Origin: WVZH01 sp034430895
Lineage (GTDB): Bacteria > Chloroflexota > Anaerolineae > Anaerolineales > E44-bin32
NCBI GenBank assembly: GCA_034430895.1
Contig: DAOUDW010000075.1
Coordinates: forward strand, 100,817 to 164,816
DNA length: 64,000 nucleotides
Direction: 5' to 3'
Shown here: one piece after another, positions 8,779-17,299 of the stretch
How positions within the stretch are numbered: the stretch's first letter is position 1
Layout: every line of letters starts with the position of its first letter
Program-made: the position numbers and the translations under genes
Notes under the pieces: generated by a model
Told to the model about the DNA's origin: nothing
What the model saw: only the letters and a program-made list of their open reading frames with translations
Database searches by the model: none

Positions 8779-10059
8779 CTAGGCATCCGCCTCAATCTGT
8801 TGGCGGATTTGGTCAACTGCTTTCTGCAGTGCTGTCAGTGCGTCCAAATCACCCTGGAAAACGAGCAGGGTGGCGTTTTGCCAAGCATCCCAGACATAAC
8901 CCATTTCGGGGATGTTGGGCATTGGATCGGCATTCACGCCAGCTTCGTTGAAAGCCTTTGTATCTGGATCGTCCGCGGCATTAAAGATGGAGATTATAGC
9001 CGACGGGCGTGTGTCTGCTTCGAACAACCGCTGGTAGTTCTCTTCCGTGGCCAGGAAGTCAATGCAGAATGTCTGAGCAAGAAGCACGTTTTCCTTGCTG
9101 GCATTCACAACGATGCCCTGGACTCCCATGAAGGGATATCCGCCCTCAGGGAATGCCGAGATTGCGTAGTTAACTCCGGCTTCCTTGAAGCGGGTGATCG
9201 CCCACGGACCGGTCATGATGTACGCCGAACGTCCGGTTTCAAACTGCACGTGGATGGCTTCCCAGTCAATGTTCGTGGAAACTGCGCCAGCCTCGACCAG
9301 ACTGTATGCCCACTCAAGACCGTTGATCATACCTTCAGTTGCCATGCCGATGTCGTCCGCGGTGAAGTTGCCTTCCGCGTCCCGGCCAAAGATATATCCA
9401 CCTTGCCAGGTGTACATCGGATAGCTGTTGTAGGTCAGATCCGGGAAACCCATCGCCGAGTCGGCAGTTCCATCATTCACCAAAGCGACGCCGGTGTCAT
9501 AGATTTCCTGCCATGTCGTGGGGGCATCCGGCACCATGTCGACGTTGCGGAACAAGGCGATGTTCTCTACCGACAGCGGTAGACCGTACAGTGCGCCATT
9601 GTAGAAGAAGCCTGCGATGGCGGGATCGAGGAACTGCTCTTCCTTGTCACCCAGATCAATGACGGCTGCGGCTCCTTCTTCAACCATCGGTCCAAGATTG
9701 TCATGAGGGATGATGACCATGTCTGGCCCTTCACCCGTGGCGGCGCCCAGGGTCATAGCATTGCGAATTTCACTCAAGTCCTGGACCTCGACGGTCAAGC
9801 CGACACCGTACTCCGCCTCGAATTCAGCGCCAAGCTCGTTGAGAACCGTAAGACGGGTGTCGTCGTAAACCCAGAGGGTCAATGTGGGAATCTCTTGATC
9901 CGACTCTTCCATTTCCTCTTCTGCGGGTTCAGCGGCCTCTTCAGACTCGGCCTCTTCCATTTCCTCTGCGGTTGGAGCTGTATCCGTATCGCAGGCGGCA
10001 AGTGCGAGAATGAGTACAACGCACAACAGAAGCGCCTTAAAGATATCGACCTTCTTCAT
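8779..10059 (-). CDS. MalE-type extracellular sugar-binding lipoprotein
   Basis: 426 residues. The N-terminus is a lipoprotein signal with lipobox LAAC (Cys23), followed by an acidic Glu-rich spacer (AEEMEEAESEEAAEPAEEEMEES) that keeps the binding domain away from the membrane. The body has SBP family 1 features: LTLWVYDDTRL, FEAEYGVGLTVEVQDL, GPDMVIIPHDNLGPMVEEGAAAVIDL, and DFLATEENYQRLFEADTRPSA near the end. It captures maltodextrin-like oligosaccharides outside the membrane and hands them to the two permeases encoded downstream. The start has a GGAGGAG site and a TATACT box lies 17 bases further upstream. The hairpin after the gene probably raises its expression above that of the permeases. 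Confidence 0.92.
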   Translation of the reverse strand: MKKVDIFKALLLCVVLILALAACDTDTAPTAEEMEEAESEEAAEPAEEEMEESDQEIPTLTLWVYDDTRLTVLNELGAEFEAEYGVGLTVEVQDLSEIRNAMTLGAATGEGPDMVIIPHDNLGPMVEEGAAAVIDLGDKEEQFLDPAIAGFFYNGALYGLPLSVENIALFRNVDMVPDAPTTWQEIYDTGVALVNDGTADSAMGFPDLTYNSYPMYTWQGGYIFGRDAEGNFTADDIGMATEGMINGLEWAYSLVEAGAVSTNIDWEAIHVQFETGRSAYIMTGPWAITRFKEAGVNYAISAFPEGGYPFMGVQGIVVNASKENVLLAQTFCIDFLATEENYQRLFEADTRPSAIISIFNAADDPDTKAFNEAGVNADPMPNIPEMGYVWDAWQNATLLVFQGDLDALTALQKAVDQIRQQIEADA

Positions 10060-10075
10060 AGTTTCTCCTCCATTT

Positions 10076-10081
10076 AGTATA
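10076..10081 (-). promoter_or_regulatory. Candidate -10 box (TATACT) for the MalEFG-type operon
   Basis: On the minus strand TATACT lies 16 bases upstream of the binding-protein ATG, within CCATATATACTAAATGG. No -35 box with normal spacing is evident (TTGCCA is only 13 bases away), which would fit an activator-dependent promoter. Tentative. Confidence 0.35.
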
Positions 10082-10140
10082 TATGGTTTGGTTGTGGCAA
10101 TTCCCTCGAACTACGAGCTACGTTGACGCGCGCAAGATAA

Positions 10141-10155
10141 ACGCATGGGATGCGT
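10141..10155. promoter_or_regulatory. Palindrome in the divergent malE-like/GH2 promoter region, candidate operator
   Basis: ACGCATGGGATGCGT has perfect 6-base arms around GGG. It lies between the divergent binding-protein and GH2 promoters, where the LacI-type regulator encoded at 12595 would be expected to act. It lacks the central CG typical of LacI-family operators, so the assignment is weak. The rest of 10060-10342 contains only promoter elements. Confidence 0.3.
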
Positions 10156-10235
10156 CTACTGTCCTTCATGAAATCTGGTCGCTTTTTTATCGGAAAATTG
10201 CAGAAGTGTGTTAGTCATCTTATTATCAACTCGTG

Positions 10236-10265
10236 TTGACTACACGTGCAACTGTGGATTATACT
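10236..10265 (+). promoter_or_regulatory. Sigma-70-type promoter of the GH2 gene
   Basis: TTGACT at 10236-10241 and TATACT at 10260-10265 are separated by 18 bases. The predicted transcription start (about 10272) lies downstream of the first in-frame GTG/TTG starts, which excludes them and supports ATG 10343. The spacer contains the palindrome CACGTG. Confidence 0.6.
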
Positions 10266-10342
10266 GGAACCAGATACGAAAGTCAAGCGGTGTAGATTGC
10301 CGATATCCGCTTCAGAGAATCCACGGTGCCCAATATAAAAAA

Positions 10343-12550
10343 ATGCGAATAAAGCTACCTTTCAACGATCACTGGCTTTACGCCCCCGAGAAGATCAACC
10401 CGAGTGCTCATGGAAAACACTTCCAGCGCGTAAATTTACCTCATACCAACATTCTGTTCCCCTTCAATCACATCAACGATCGAGACTATCAATTCATCTC
10501 TACGTATCGAAAACGATTTAAATTACCGGAAAGAAAGAACGGTCGACTCGTGTTTATCGATTTCGATGGTGTGATGCTTGCTTGCCGTATCTACTTAAAC
10601 GGGAGTCTGGTCGGCGAACACCACGGCGGGTTCACGCCGTTCAGTATTGAGATCACCGATGAAGTCGATGAGGATGAGAACACACTTGATGTACACGTCG
10701 ATTCGCGTGAAAGCAAAGACGTGCCCCCGTACGGTCACCTGGTCGACTATCTCACTTACGGCGGTATCTACCGGGATGTCTTTCTGCGCTTGGTCGATCC
10801 ATGCCATATCGAGAATGTATTTGTACATACCGAAAACGTCCTGGAACAACCGTCGTTGGTATGTGACCTACGCCTCAGCCGGGCGGACGACGAGATGGAG
10901 ATCATGGCCACGCTCATCGACCAACAGGGAGAGCAAATCGCCGCGCACACAGTCCCTGCAAGCGATCCGACAAGAACTATGGTCTTCCCCCATCTGCCGG
11001 AAGTGAAATTATGGTCACTCGAAGAACCAACACTGTATATCCTGGAGACTACACTCTGGAAAGAAGGCAAAATTCTGGATGGTATCAAAACCCGATTCGG
11101 TTTCCGCGAGGCTGAATTCCGATCAAACGATGGTTTCTTCCTCAACGGCGAACGGGTGAAACTATTCGGCTTGAATCGTCATCAAAGTTATCCCTACATC
11201 GGTGCCGCAGCCCCGGCCCGTTTACAACGCCGGGATGCGGACATTCTGAAGAACGATTTGGCATGCAATATCGTGCGTACGTCACACTACCCGCAATCCC
11301 CACATTTCATCAACCGTTGCGACGAAATCGGTCTGCTTGTGTTCGAAGAGATTCCGGGCTGGCAACACATCGGCGACGAAGAATGGCAGGCCAAGTCCCT
11401 GGAAGAATTGAAAGCGATGATCGAACGCGATCGCAATCACCCTTCCGTCATTATGTGGGGGGTGCGCATCAATGAATCCCGAGATTTTGATCCCTTCTAC
11501 ACACGCACGAATGAACTGGCTCGTGAACTCGATCCCACCCGGCCGACTGGCGGTGTGCGCTGTTTTCAGGGCAGTTCGTTTCTCGAAGATGTCTACACGT
11601 ATAATGATTTCTCAAACACCGTTCTGGAGCCCTCGGAACAACCGTATATGATCACGGAATTTGCCGGCCATAAATTCCCCACGAAAATCTGGGACAACGA
11701 AGATCGCCTGATCGAACACGCCTTGCTGCACGCCAAAATCCACGACCAACAGATGGGCAACAAGCGCATCGCGGGCGCGATCGGCTGGTGCGCTTTCGAT
11801 TACGCCACCCATCTAGAGTTTGGTGCCGGGGATCGCATTTGCTATCACGGCGTTATGGACACTTTCCGCCTGCCCAAATGGGCCGCGTATTTTTATCAGA
11901 GCCAGCAGCACCCACACAAACGCATCGTTCTCAAACCTGCGACTCATTGGACGTTGGGAGATCGCTCGGGAGGTGGGATCAACCCACTCGTGATTTTCAG
12001 TAATTGCGATGAAATTGAAGTATACTTCGGCGAAACATCCATGGGGCTTTTTAAGCCGGATCGTGCAGCGTACCCAAATCTCCCCCACCCGCCGTTTGTC
12101 ATCGACTGTTTTGGGTTGTACAGCACCTGGGGAAAACGTGAATTTCACGACTTGAGAGTCTTGGGCTACATCAACGGAGAAGTTGTCCGTGAGTGTTGTA
12201 TGGCCAACAATAAAGTAAACATGCGGTTGGAGTTGTCCGCAGAAGATGAATGTCTGTATGCCAACGGTAACGATATGACCCGCATTGTGTTACGTATTAC
12301 AGATATCTATGGCAATCCTTTACCGTATGCAGCCAAAGTAGTCTCATTCGAAATTGACGGGGAAGCGGAATTAATTGGAGAAAACCCCTTCCCCTTGATT
12401 GGCGGCCAGACCGCACTATTTCTTAAAGCGGGCTATCAACCCTCAAAAGTGAACGTAACGGCCAGTGCCCCAGGATTGCTAAAAGTACACACAGATATCG
12501 AGATCATCCCACCGGATGAAGACTCGGTCTTGATAAACTCATGGCAGTAA
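10343..12550 (+). CDS. GH2 family beta-glycosidase (beta-galactosidase/beta-glucuronidase-like)
   Basis: 735 residues from ATG 10343. A longer frame begins at 10208, but the promoter at 10236-10265 lies inside it and the protein motif MRIKLPFNDHWLYAPEKI is a normal GH2 start. Domains are a jelly-roll sugar-binding domain (1-170, with VFIDFDGVMLACRIYLNG), an immunoglobulin-like domain (170-280), and a TIM barrel (280-580). Glu378 in RINESRDF is the acid/base and Glu439 in MITEFAG the nucleophile. C-terminal beta-sandwich domains follow (NPLVIFSNCDEIEVYFG, then ITDIYGNPLPYAAKVVSFEI). There is no signal peptide, so the enzyme acts on imported oligosaccharides. The ribosome-binding site is poor. 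It is divergent from the ABC importer and is followed after 44 bases by the LacI-type regulator. Confidence 0.9.
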   Translation: MRIKLPFNDHWLYAPEKINPSAHGKHFQRVNLPHTNILFPFNHINDRDYQFISTYRKRFKLPERKNGRLVFIDFDGVMLACRIYLNGSLVGEHHGGFTPFSIEITDEVDEDENTLDVHVDSRESKDVPPYGHLVDYLTYGGIYRDVFLRLVDPCHIENVFVHTENVLEQPSLVCDLRLSRADDEMEIMATLIDQQGEQIAAHTVPASDPTRTMVFPHLPEVKLWSLEEPTLYILETTLWKEGKILDGIKTRFGFREAEFRSNDGFFLNGERVKLFGLNRHQSYPYIGAAAPARLQRRDADILKNDLACNIVRTSHYPQSPHFINRCDEIGLLVFEEIPGWQHIGDEEWQAKSLEELKAMIERDRNHPSVIMWGVRINESRDFDPFYTRTNELARELDPTRPTGGVRCFQGSSFLEDVYTYNDFSNTVLEPSEQPYMITEFAGHKFPTKIWDNEDRLIEHALLHAKIHDQQMGNKRIAGAIGWCAFDYATHLEFGAGDRICYHGVMDTFRLPKWAAYFYQSQQHPHKRIVLKPATHWTLGDRSGGGINPLVIFSNCDEIEVYFGETSMGLFKPDRAAYPNLPHPPFVIDCFGLYSTWGKREFHDLRVLGYINGEVVRECCMANNKVNMRLELSAEDECLYANGNDMTRIVLRITDIYGNPLPYAAKVVSFEIDGEAELIGENPFPLIGGQTALFLKAGYQPSKVNVTASAPGLLKVHTDIEIIPPDEDSVLINSWQ

Positions 12551-12594
12551 AAATCGAATGATCCGATATAGAAGAAGACAAGGGTAGAGCGTGT

Positions 12595-13650
12595 ATGGCA
12601 TCGAAAAAGACGAAACGCGGAGTAACACAGAAAGATGTGGCAGAGCGAGCAGGGGTTTCCCGAAGCATCGTGTCCTACGTGATTAACAACGGCCCGAGAG
12701 AGGTCTCTCCGGAAACCAGGCAGCGAGTGTCGGATGCCATCCGGGAGTTGGATTATCGGCCGAATAAATACGCCCAGCTGTTAAAAATGGGTTCCTCACA
12801 CGCCAATCGAGCGATGGGTATTCTCGCTGGTGGCCAGAGCTTTAATGTGCTGGAACGCCCTTTCTACAACATCATCCTGGCCGGCTTGTTCGAGGAAGCC
12901 CATCGCCTAGGCCAGGAAGTTCGTTTCTTTTCCTTCTTCGATGCCTTGCTGGATCCCGTTTTCTTCAATAAGAATATCCACAAAGATGAAATTTCGTCCT
13001 TGATTCTCATCTTGCCCTCAATGATGACCTTGAAAGAGGAGCACGAACGCATCCTCGACCAGATCGAAGAACGCATCGACAACGTGGTTTGTCTCGAGGA
13101 GCAAGTAAAGAATTGGCCGACTGTCGTTTTCGACCGAGTTGCAGCGGCTCGACAGGCGGTTGAGCATCTGATCGGTCTCGGTCATGAAAGGATCGCCTTT
13201 CTGGCGCTGGAGGACGGACGCATGACCGGCTATCGACAGACGCTGATCGACCACGATATTCCCTACGATCAAGATTTGGTATTCGTCACCGATCCGACAA
13301 ATTTGCTCCCCACTTCATATCGGTTGACCCTCCAGATTTTGCAAATCGAGCCGCGCCCCACTGCGATCTTCGCCGCCAACGACGAAAGCGCCATCGCCGC
13401 CATCGCTGCAATCAAGGACCAAGGGTTGAATGTCCCTAACGATCTTGCCATCGTTTCCATCGACAACACCGGGGTTGCAGATATGATTAGACCCGGATTA
13501 ACGACGGTCGATGTCCCCAAGCGGCGGATGGCATCCTACGCGCTACAAGTGTTGATGATGCAAAAACAATTCGAGGACAACCACACTGCTTCCATCGTGT
13601 TGCCGACGAAATTGATCGTGCGTGAATCTTGCGGAGCAAAGAATCGCTAG
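12595..13650 (+). CDS. LacI family transcriptional regulator
   Basis: 351 residues. The N-terminal helix-turn-helix reads TQKDVAERAGVSRSIVSYVI, with the hinge helix region RVSDAIRELDYRPNKYAQLL. The periplasmic-binding-protein-like sensor follows, with PTVVFDRVAAARQAVEHLIGLGHERIAFLA and PTAIFAANDESAIAAIAAIKDQG as in the family. LacI-type proteins repress sugar genes and release DNA when they bind the inducer sugar. The location right after the GH2 gene and opposite the MalEFG-type importer makes these its likely targets. The region 13651-13772 after it holds no gene, and the next gene is convergent. Confidence 0.93.
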   Translation: MASKKTKRGVTQKDVAERAGVSRSIVSYVINNGPREVSPETRQRVSDAIRELDYRPNKYAQLLKMGSSHANRAMGILAGGQSFNVLERPFYNIILAGLFEEAHRLGQEVRFFSFFDALLDPVFFNKNIHKDEISSLILILPSMMTLKEEHERILDQIEERIDNVVCLEEQVKNWPTVVFDRVAAARQAVEHLIGLGHERIAFLALEDGRMTGYRQTLIDHDIPYDQDLVFVTDPTNLLPTSYRLTLQILQIEPRPTAIFAANDESAIAAIAAIKDQGLNVPNDLAIVSIDNTGVADMIRPGLTTVDVPKRRMASYALQVLMMQKQFEDNHTASIVLPTKLIVRESCGAKNR

Positions 13651-13772
13651 ACCGAAAAATGCTTTGCCAGCCGTTAGCTGCGCTCCACGACCGTGAATCA
13701 ACGGCCCATCCAATATCGAATTTTCTTCAATCGGTTGGGGTTTAAACGAAATCCCACCGGGAGCGACGAGGT

Positions 13773-14261
13773 CTACAAATCGACGAATCGCACTTCCCTC
13801 GTCCCGGAATCGACGAAGGCAATCGAACTGCGGCCATTCATACCCATCAACTCACCAGGATTGAGCAGAACACAATCACCCAGTTTTTCCTCATTTGCCA
13901 TGTGATCGTGCCCATAGCACACAAGATCGTAGGCCGCGGACAAAGCCAGGCCGCGCGCAATTTCCGGGTAGTGATTCACGGCCACCACCAGGCCGCCCAA
14001 TTCGACTTCCGCCAAAGCACCGTGCAGCATAATCGCAGGAAAGGCGCTCGCTTTTTGGGCGATCAGATAGGTATCGCCGTCGTTGTTCCCCCAGACGATA
14101 TGGATCGGGACCTGAGGCAGTCCCTGCCCCAGACGTGTAATCATGAATGGCGCGCATAAATCCCCACAATGCAACACGACATCCGCTTGTTGCAAGTGTG
14201 GCAGTGCTTTATCGAGTTTCCAGATGTTGTCGTGGCTGTCGCTCAGAACGCCGATGATCAT
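13773..14261 (-). CDS. YfcE/MJ0936-type metallophosphoesterase
   Basis: 162 residues from ATG 14261, chosen over an ATG 15 bases upstream because the family begins MIIGVLSDSHDN and GGAG is well spaced to it. Metal ligands can be read in order: DSHD, the Asp of CGDL, the Asn of GNND, the His of VNHYPE, and GHDH near residue 118. The family hydrolyses phosphodiesters with Mn2+ or Ni2+, but physiological substrates are mostly unknown. It is convergent with the LacI gene and precedes nothing in operon-like spacing. The gap 14262-14361 to the glucanotransferase shows no gene and no clear terminator. Confidence 0.85.
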   Translation of the reverse strand: MIIGVLSDSHDNIWKLDKALPHLQQADVVLHCGDLCAPFMITRLGQGLPQVPIHIVWGNNDGDTYLIAQKASAFPAIMLHGALAEVELGGLVVAVNHYPEIARGLALSAAYDLVCYGHDHMANEEKLGDCVLLNPGELMGMNGRSSIAFVDSGTREVRFVDL

Positions 14262-14361
14262 TTCGCCTCTCTCCATTCATTAATTTCAAGACTACCGAAA
14301 TGAGATTGGGACTTGAAGAAACCAAGCCTCCCCGCTAAGAAGAATTCATCTCGACAAGTAT

Positions 14362-15876
14362 TTATTGCCTCAGACGATTCGTGGTTTCATTCAAGGCACG
14401 CATCCTGTCGGCGAGCTGTTGGGAAAGATGGATTTCCTGCATGCGCCAAGACCAATTCCCTTCACTCGTACCCGGAACATTCATCCGCGCCTCATTATTC
14501 AAATCCAACAGATCCTGCATGGGTGTGAGGGCGCGATCTGCCCGGGATTCCCAGATGCAGCGGATCATGTCCCAAGCTGCGTGTGATTCATCACTACCAG
14601 TATAACGCCGAAAATGATCGCGAATCGATTCTGACGCATTTTCGTACCATCCACGCGAGGTCTCGTTGTCATGCGTGCCGGTGTAGGCCACACAATTCGT
14701 CGGATAGTGGTGCGGCAACGATTCGTTCTCGGGTCCGCTGCCAAAGGCAAACTGCAGGACCTTCATCCCCGGCAAGCCGAATTGATCCCGTAATTCAACC
14801 ACCTCTGGTGTGACGAGCCCCAGATCCTCCACTATGATCGGCAATCCACCCAGCGCCTCCCGAAGCGTGTTTAACAAATCCGCCCCGGGAGCAGGCTGCC
14901 AAATCCCCTGCTCTGCCGTTTGATTTTCGGCCGGGATTTGCCAGTAGCGGTTGAGGCCCAGGAAGTGATCGAAACGAACCAGATCCACCCGATTGAGCAC
15001 AGCTTGAAAACGACGCACCCACCAATCGAAGTTTTCTTCCTGCATCCGTTCCCAACGATAAAGTGGATTTCCCCAACGCTGACCGGTTGGAGAAAAATAA
15101 TCCGGCGGCACACCCGCCACTTGCGTCGGCATGCCGCATTCATCTACCTGGAACAACTCGGGATGCAACCACACATCCACGCTGTCGTGTGCGACGTAAA
15201 TGGGTAGATCTCCGATCAGTTCCACCCCAACATCCGATGCGTGTCGGCGAATCTGCTGCCATTGTCGATGAAAGATAAACTGATGAAATCGATACTTGTC
15301 GACCTCGTATTTTAAAACGCGAGCTGCGCGCGCAATCGCCTCAGGCTGGCGAGTGGTCAAATCCGATTCCCATGCCGCCCAGGGCAACCCATCATGCGCT
15401 TCCTTCAAGGCCATGAAGAGGGCGAAATCATTCAACCAATCCCGGTTTTCATCTTCAAATTCTACAAAAGCCTCCAATAAGGAAGAATTCTCGCCATCAA
15501 AAAACCGTTCGGCGGCGAGGGCAAGTGCTCCGTATTTGAAGGACATCACATCTGCGTAATCGATCCGATCGACCGGGAATTCGGGCATCGTGTGCAAATC
15601 ATCTGCCGTAAGCAGACCAGCCTCGACCAGGGCATTCAGGCTGATCAGTAATGGATTTCCAGCGAAGGATGAGTAGCTCTGATAGGGTGACTCACTGTAC
15701 CCCGGAGGTCCCAAGGGCAGCATCTGCCACATCGAGCAGCCAGCATCAGCGAGCCACGCCAACCAGCGATGCGCCGCAGAACCCAAATCCCCGATCCCAT
15801 GCGATGATGGCAGGGAAATGGGATGAAGCAATGCGCCTCCAGCGCGCTTCGACCCTTGCGGCTCTTCAGGCCTCAT
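14362..15876 (-). CDS. malQ: 4-alpha-glucanotransferase (GH77, amylomaltase)
   Basis: 504 residues, normal for bacterial MalQ. The opening GGALLHPISLPSSHGIGDLG, the nucleophile region RFDHFLGL (Asp), the acid/base region VEDLGLVTPEV (Glu) and the transition-state Asp in TGTHDNETSRGW are all intact. It transfers maltosyl or longer 1,4-alpha-glucan units between chains and releases glucose, linking imported maltodextrins to glycogen turnover. The ATG lies inside the last codons of the glycogen synthase gene (11-base overlap), so translation is coupled. It is the last gene of the three-gene glycogen operon. Confidence 0.93.
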   Translation of the reverse strand: MRPEEPQGSKRAGGALLHPISLPSSHGIGDLGSAAHRWLAWLADAGCSMWQMLPLGPPGYSESPYQSYSSFAGNPLLISLNALVEAGLLTADDLHTMPEFPVDRIDYADVMSFKYGALALAAERFFDGENSSLLEAFVEFEDENRDWLNDFALFMALKEAHDGLPWAAWESDLTTRQPEAIARAARVLKYEVDKYRFHQFIFHRQWQQIRRHASDVGVELIGDLPIYVAHDSVDVWLHPELFQVDECGMPTQVAGVPPDYFSPTGQRWGNPLYRWERMQEENFDWWVRRFQAVLNRVDLVRFDHFLGLNRYWQIPAENQTAEQGIWQPAPGADLLNTLREALGGLPIIVEDLGLVTPEVVELRDQFGLPGMKVLQFAFGSGPENESLPHHYPTNCVAYTGTHDNETSRGWYENASESIRDHFRRYTGSDESHAAWDMIRCIWESRADRALTPMQDLLDLNNEARMNVPGTSEGNWSWRMQEIHLSQQLADRMRALNETTNRLRQ

Positions 15877-17299
15877 ACTGCCCTTTCGCCAGCATCTCTT
15901 CGTAAAGTTGGAGATACTGATTGGCGGTATTTTCCCAGGAGTGGTCTTGCGTCATACAGCGTAACTGCAAAGCCTTCCAATCATCCGGAGAACGATAAAC
16001 CGCGAGTGCTTGTCGAATGCCAGATGCCAAAGCCTGCGCTTCGGCCTCTTCGAAAAGAAAACCCGTTCCCCTTCCGTGATCGTAGGGCATGACCGTGTCC
16101 TTCAAACCTCCGGTCTCGCGCACGATGGGAACGCAGCCGTAGCGCATGGCAATCAACTGCGCAAGGCCACAGGGTTCATAGCGTGAGGGGACGAGCAACA
16201 TGTCAGCCCCTGCGTAGATCCTGCGGGCGAGGGCAGAGTCAAAGCGTAGAATCACGCGCGCTCGCTTTTCGAGATCGTTCGCAAAAGCCTGTGCCCGACG
16301 TTCGAGGTCATCCGATCCCGTTCCCAGTAAAACGAACTGCCAGTCTTCGTCCTGGACGGCCTCCAGCGCTTCGATGGCCAGATCGATTCCCTTTTGACGA
16401 TCCAGACGTGACACCATAGTGATCAAGGGCATCGCATCGTCTTCCCCGAAATCGAGCTCCTCCTGAAGCGCCTCTTTCAACCTCACTCTCGGCTCGATAC
16501 GATCCACCGAAAATCCCAGGGGAAGCGCATCGTCATTTGCTGGATCCCAAATTTGCGGATCGATGCCGTTGAGGATACCCACCAACCGATTCTGGCGCAC
16601 CTGAAGAAGTGGTTCGAGCCCGCAGCCATATTCAACGGTCTGTATCTCCTGTGCGTACGTCGGGCTAACTGTCGATAGCCAGTCCGCTTGAGACAATGCC
16701 ATGGGCAGCGGTGTATGACGAGCCCAATCCGGGAGAAGCGGATCGCTGCTGGCTGGCAAACCGAAATCATCCAGCACACGCTCGATTCCCGCTCCCATGT
16801 AGGCCAGGTTATGAATACTGAAAAGCCCAATCACGTCCTGCCAGAAGGGATCTTCATCGCGATGGCCTATCAACCAGACGATCGACATGGCGGTATGCCA
16901 GTCGTTGGCGTGAACGATATCCGGTTTCCAATCCAGCGCCTGGCAAGCCTTCAACGCCGTTAGCGAAGTAAGCGTGAACTTTTCAACTTCCTGAAGGGTG
17001 TCCCCATAAATCGAAGCATCGCTGCGAACCGCTTCGGCGTCAACGAGATAGACGGGCATCCCCTGCCAGTCGAGTTGATGGAAGGAAACCGGTTTCTCAC
17101 CCGCTTGATGCGGAATGGCCAGGTCGAATACATGACGTGTATCGTAGCCCGCTTCTCGAATCAAAGGGTAGAACGGCAGGCACAAGCGAACATCGACGCC
17201 AAGCGCAGTCAGGGCCCGGGGCAGTTCACCGGCGACGTCTGCCAGGCCACCGACCTTGACGAAGGGAGTCGCTTCTGCGGCGAGGTAGAGCACTTTCAC
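15866..17299 (-). CDS. glgA: Glycogen synthase (GT5)
   Basis: 477 residues from GTG 17299. The frame is open to GTG 17311, but the family start is MKVLYLAAE and GTG 17299 forms a GTGA overlap with the stop of the upstream branching enzyme, with GGTGG at good spacing. The nucleotide-sugar binding motif KVGGLADVAGELPRAL, the N-terminal GT5 region HANDWHTA and the C-terminal donor motif SRYEPCGLAQLIAMRYG with RETGGLKDTV are present. It extends alpha-1,4-glucan chains from ADP- or UDP-glucose in the cytoplasm. No glgC (ADP-glucose pyrophosphorylase) is found in the window, so the donor supply is encoded elsewhere. Confidence 0.93.
   Translation of the reverse strand: MKVLYLAAEATPFVKVGGLADVAGELPRALTALGVDVRLCLPFYPLIREAGYDTRHVFDLAIPHQAGEKPVSFHQLDWQGMPVYLVDAEAVRSDASIYGDTLQEVEKFTLTSLTALKACQALDWKPDIVHANDWHTAMSIVWLIGHRDEDPFWQDVIGLFSIHNLAYMGAGIERVLDDFGLPASSDPLLPDWARHTPLPMALSQADWLSTVSPTYAQEIQTVEYGCGLEPLLQVRQNRLVGILNGIDPQIWDPANDDALPLGFSVDRIEPRVRLKEALQEELDFGEDDAMPLITMVSRLDRQKGIDLAIEALEAVQDEDWQFVLLGTGSDDLERRAQAFANDLEKRARVILRFDSALARRIYAGADMLLVPSRYEPCGLAQLIAMRYGCVPIVRETGGLKDTVMPYDHGRGTGFLFEEAEAQALASGIRQALAVYRSPDDWKALQLRCMTQDHSWENTANQYLQLYEEMLAKGQYEA

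Noticed and set aside
10208..10342. Longer N-terminus of the GH2 protein
   Set aside because: The promoter TTGACT-18-TATACT lies inside it, so the extra codons would not be transcribed from that promoter; family members start at the later ATG.
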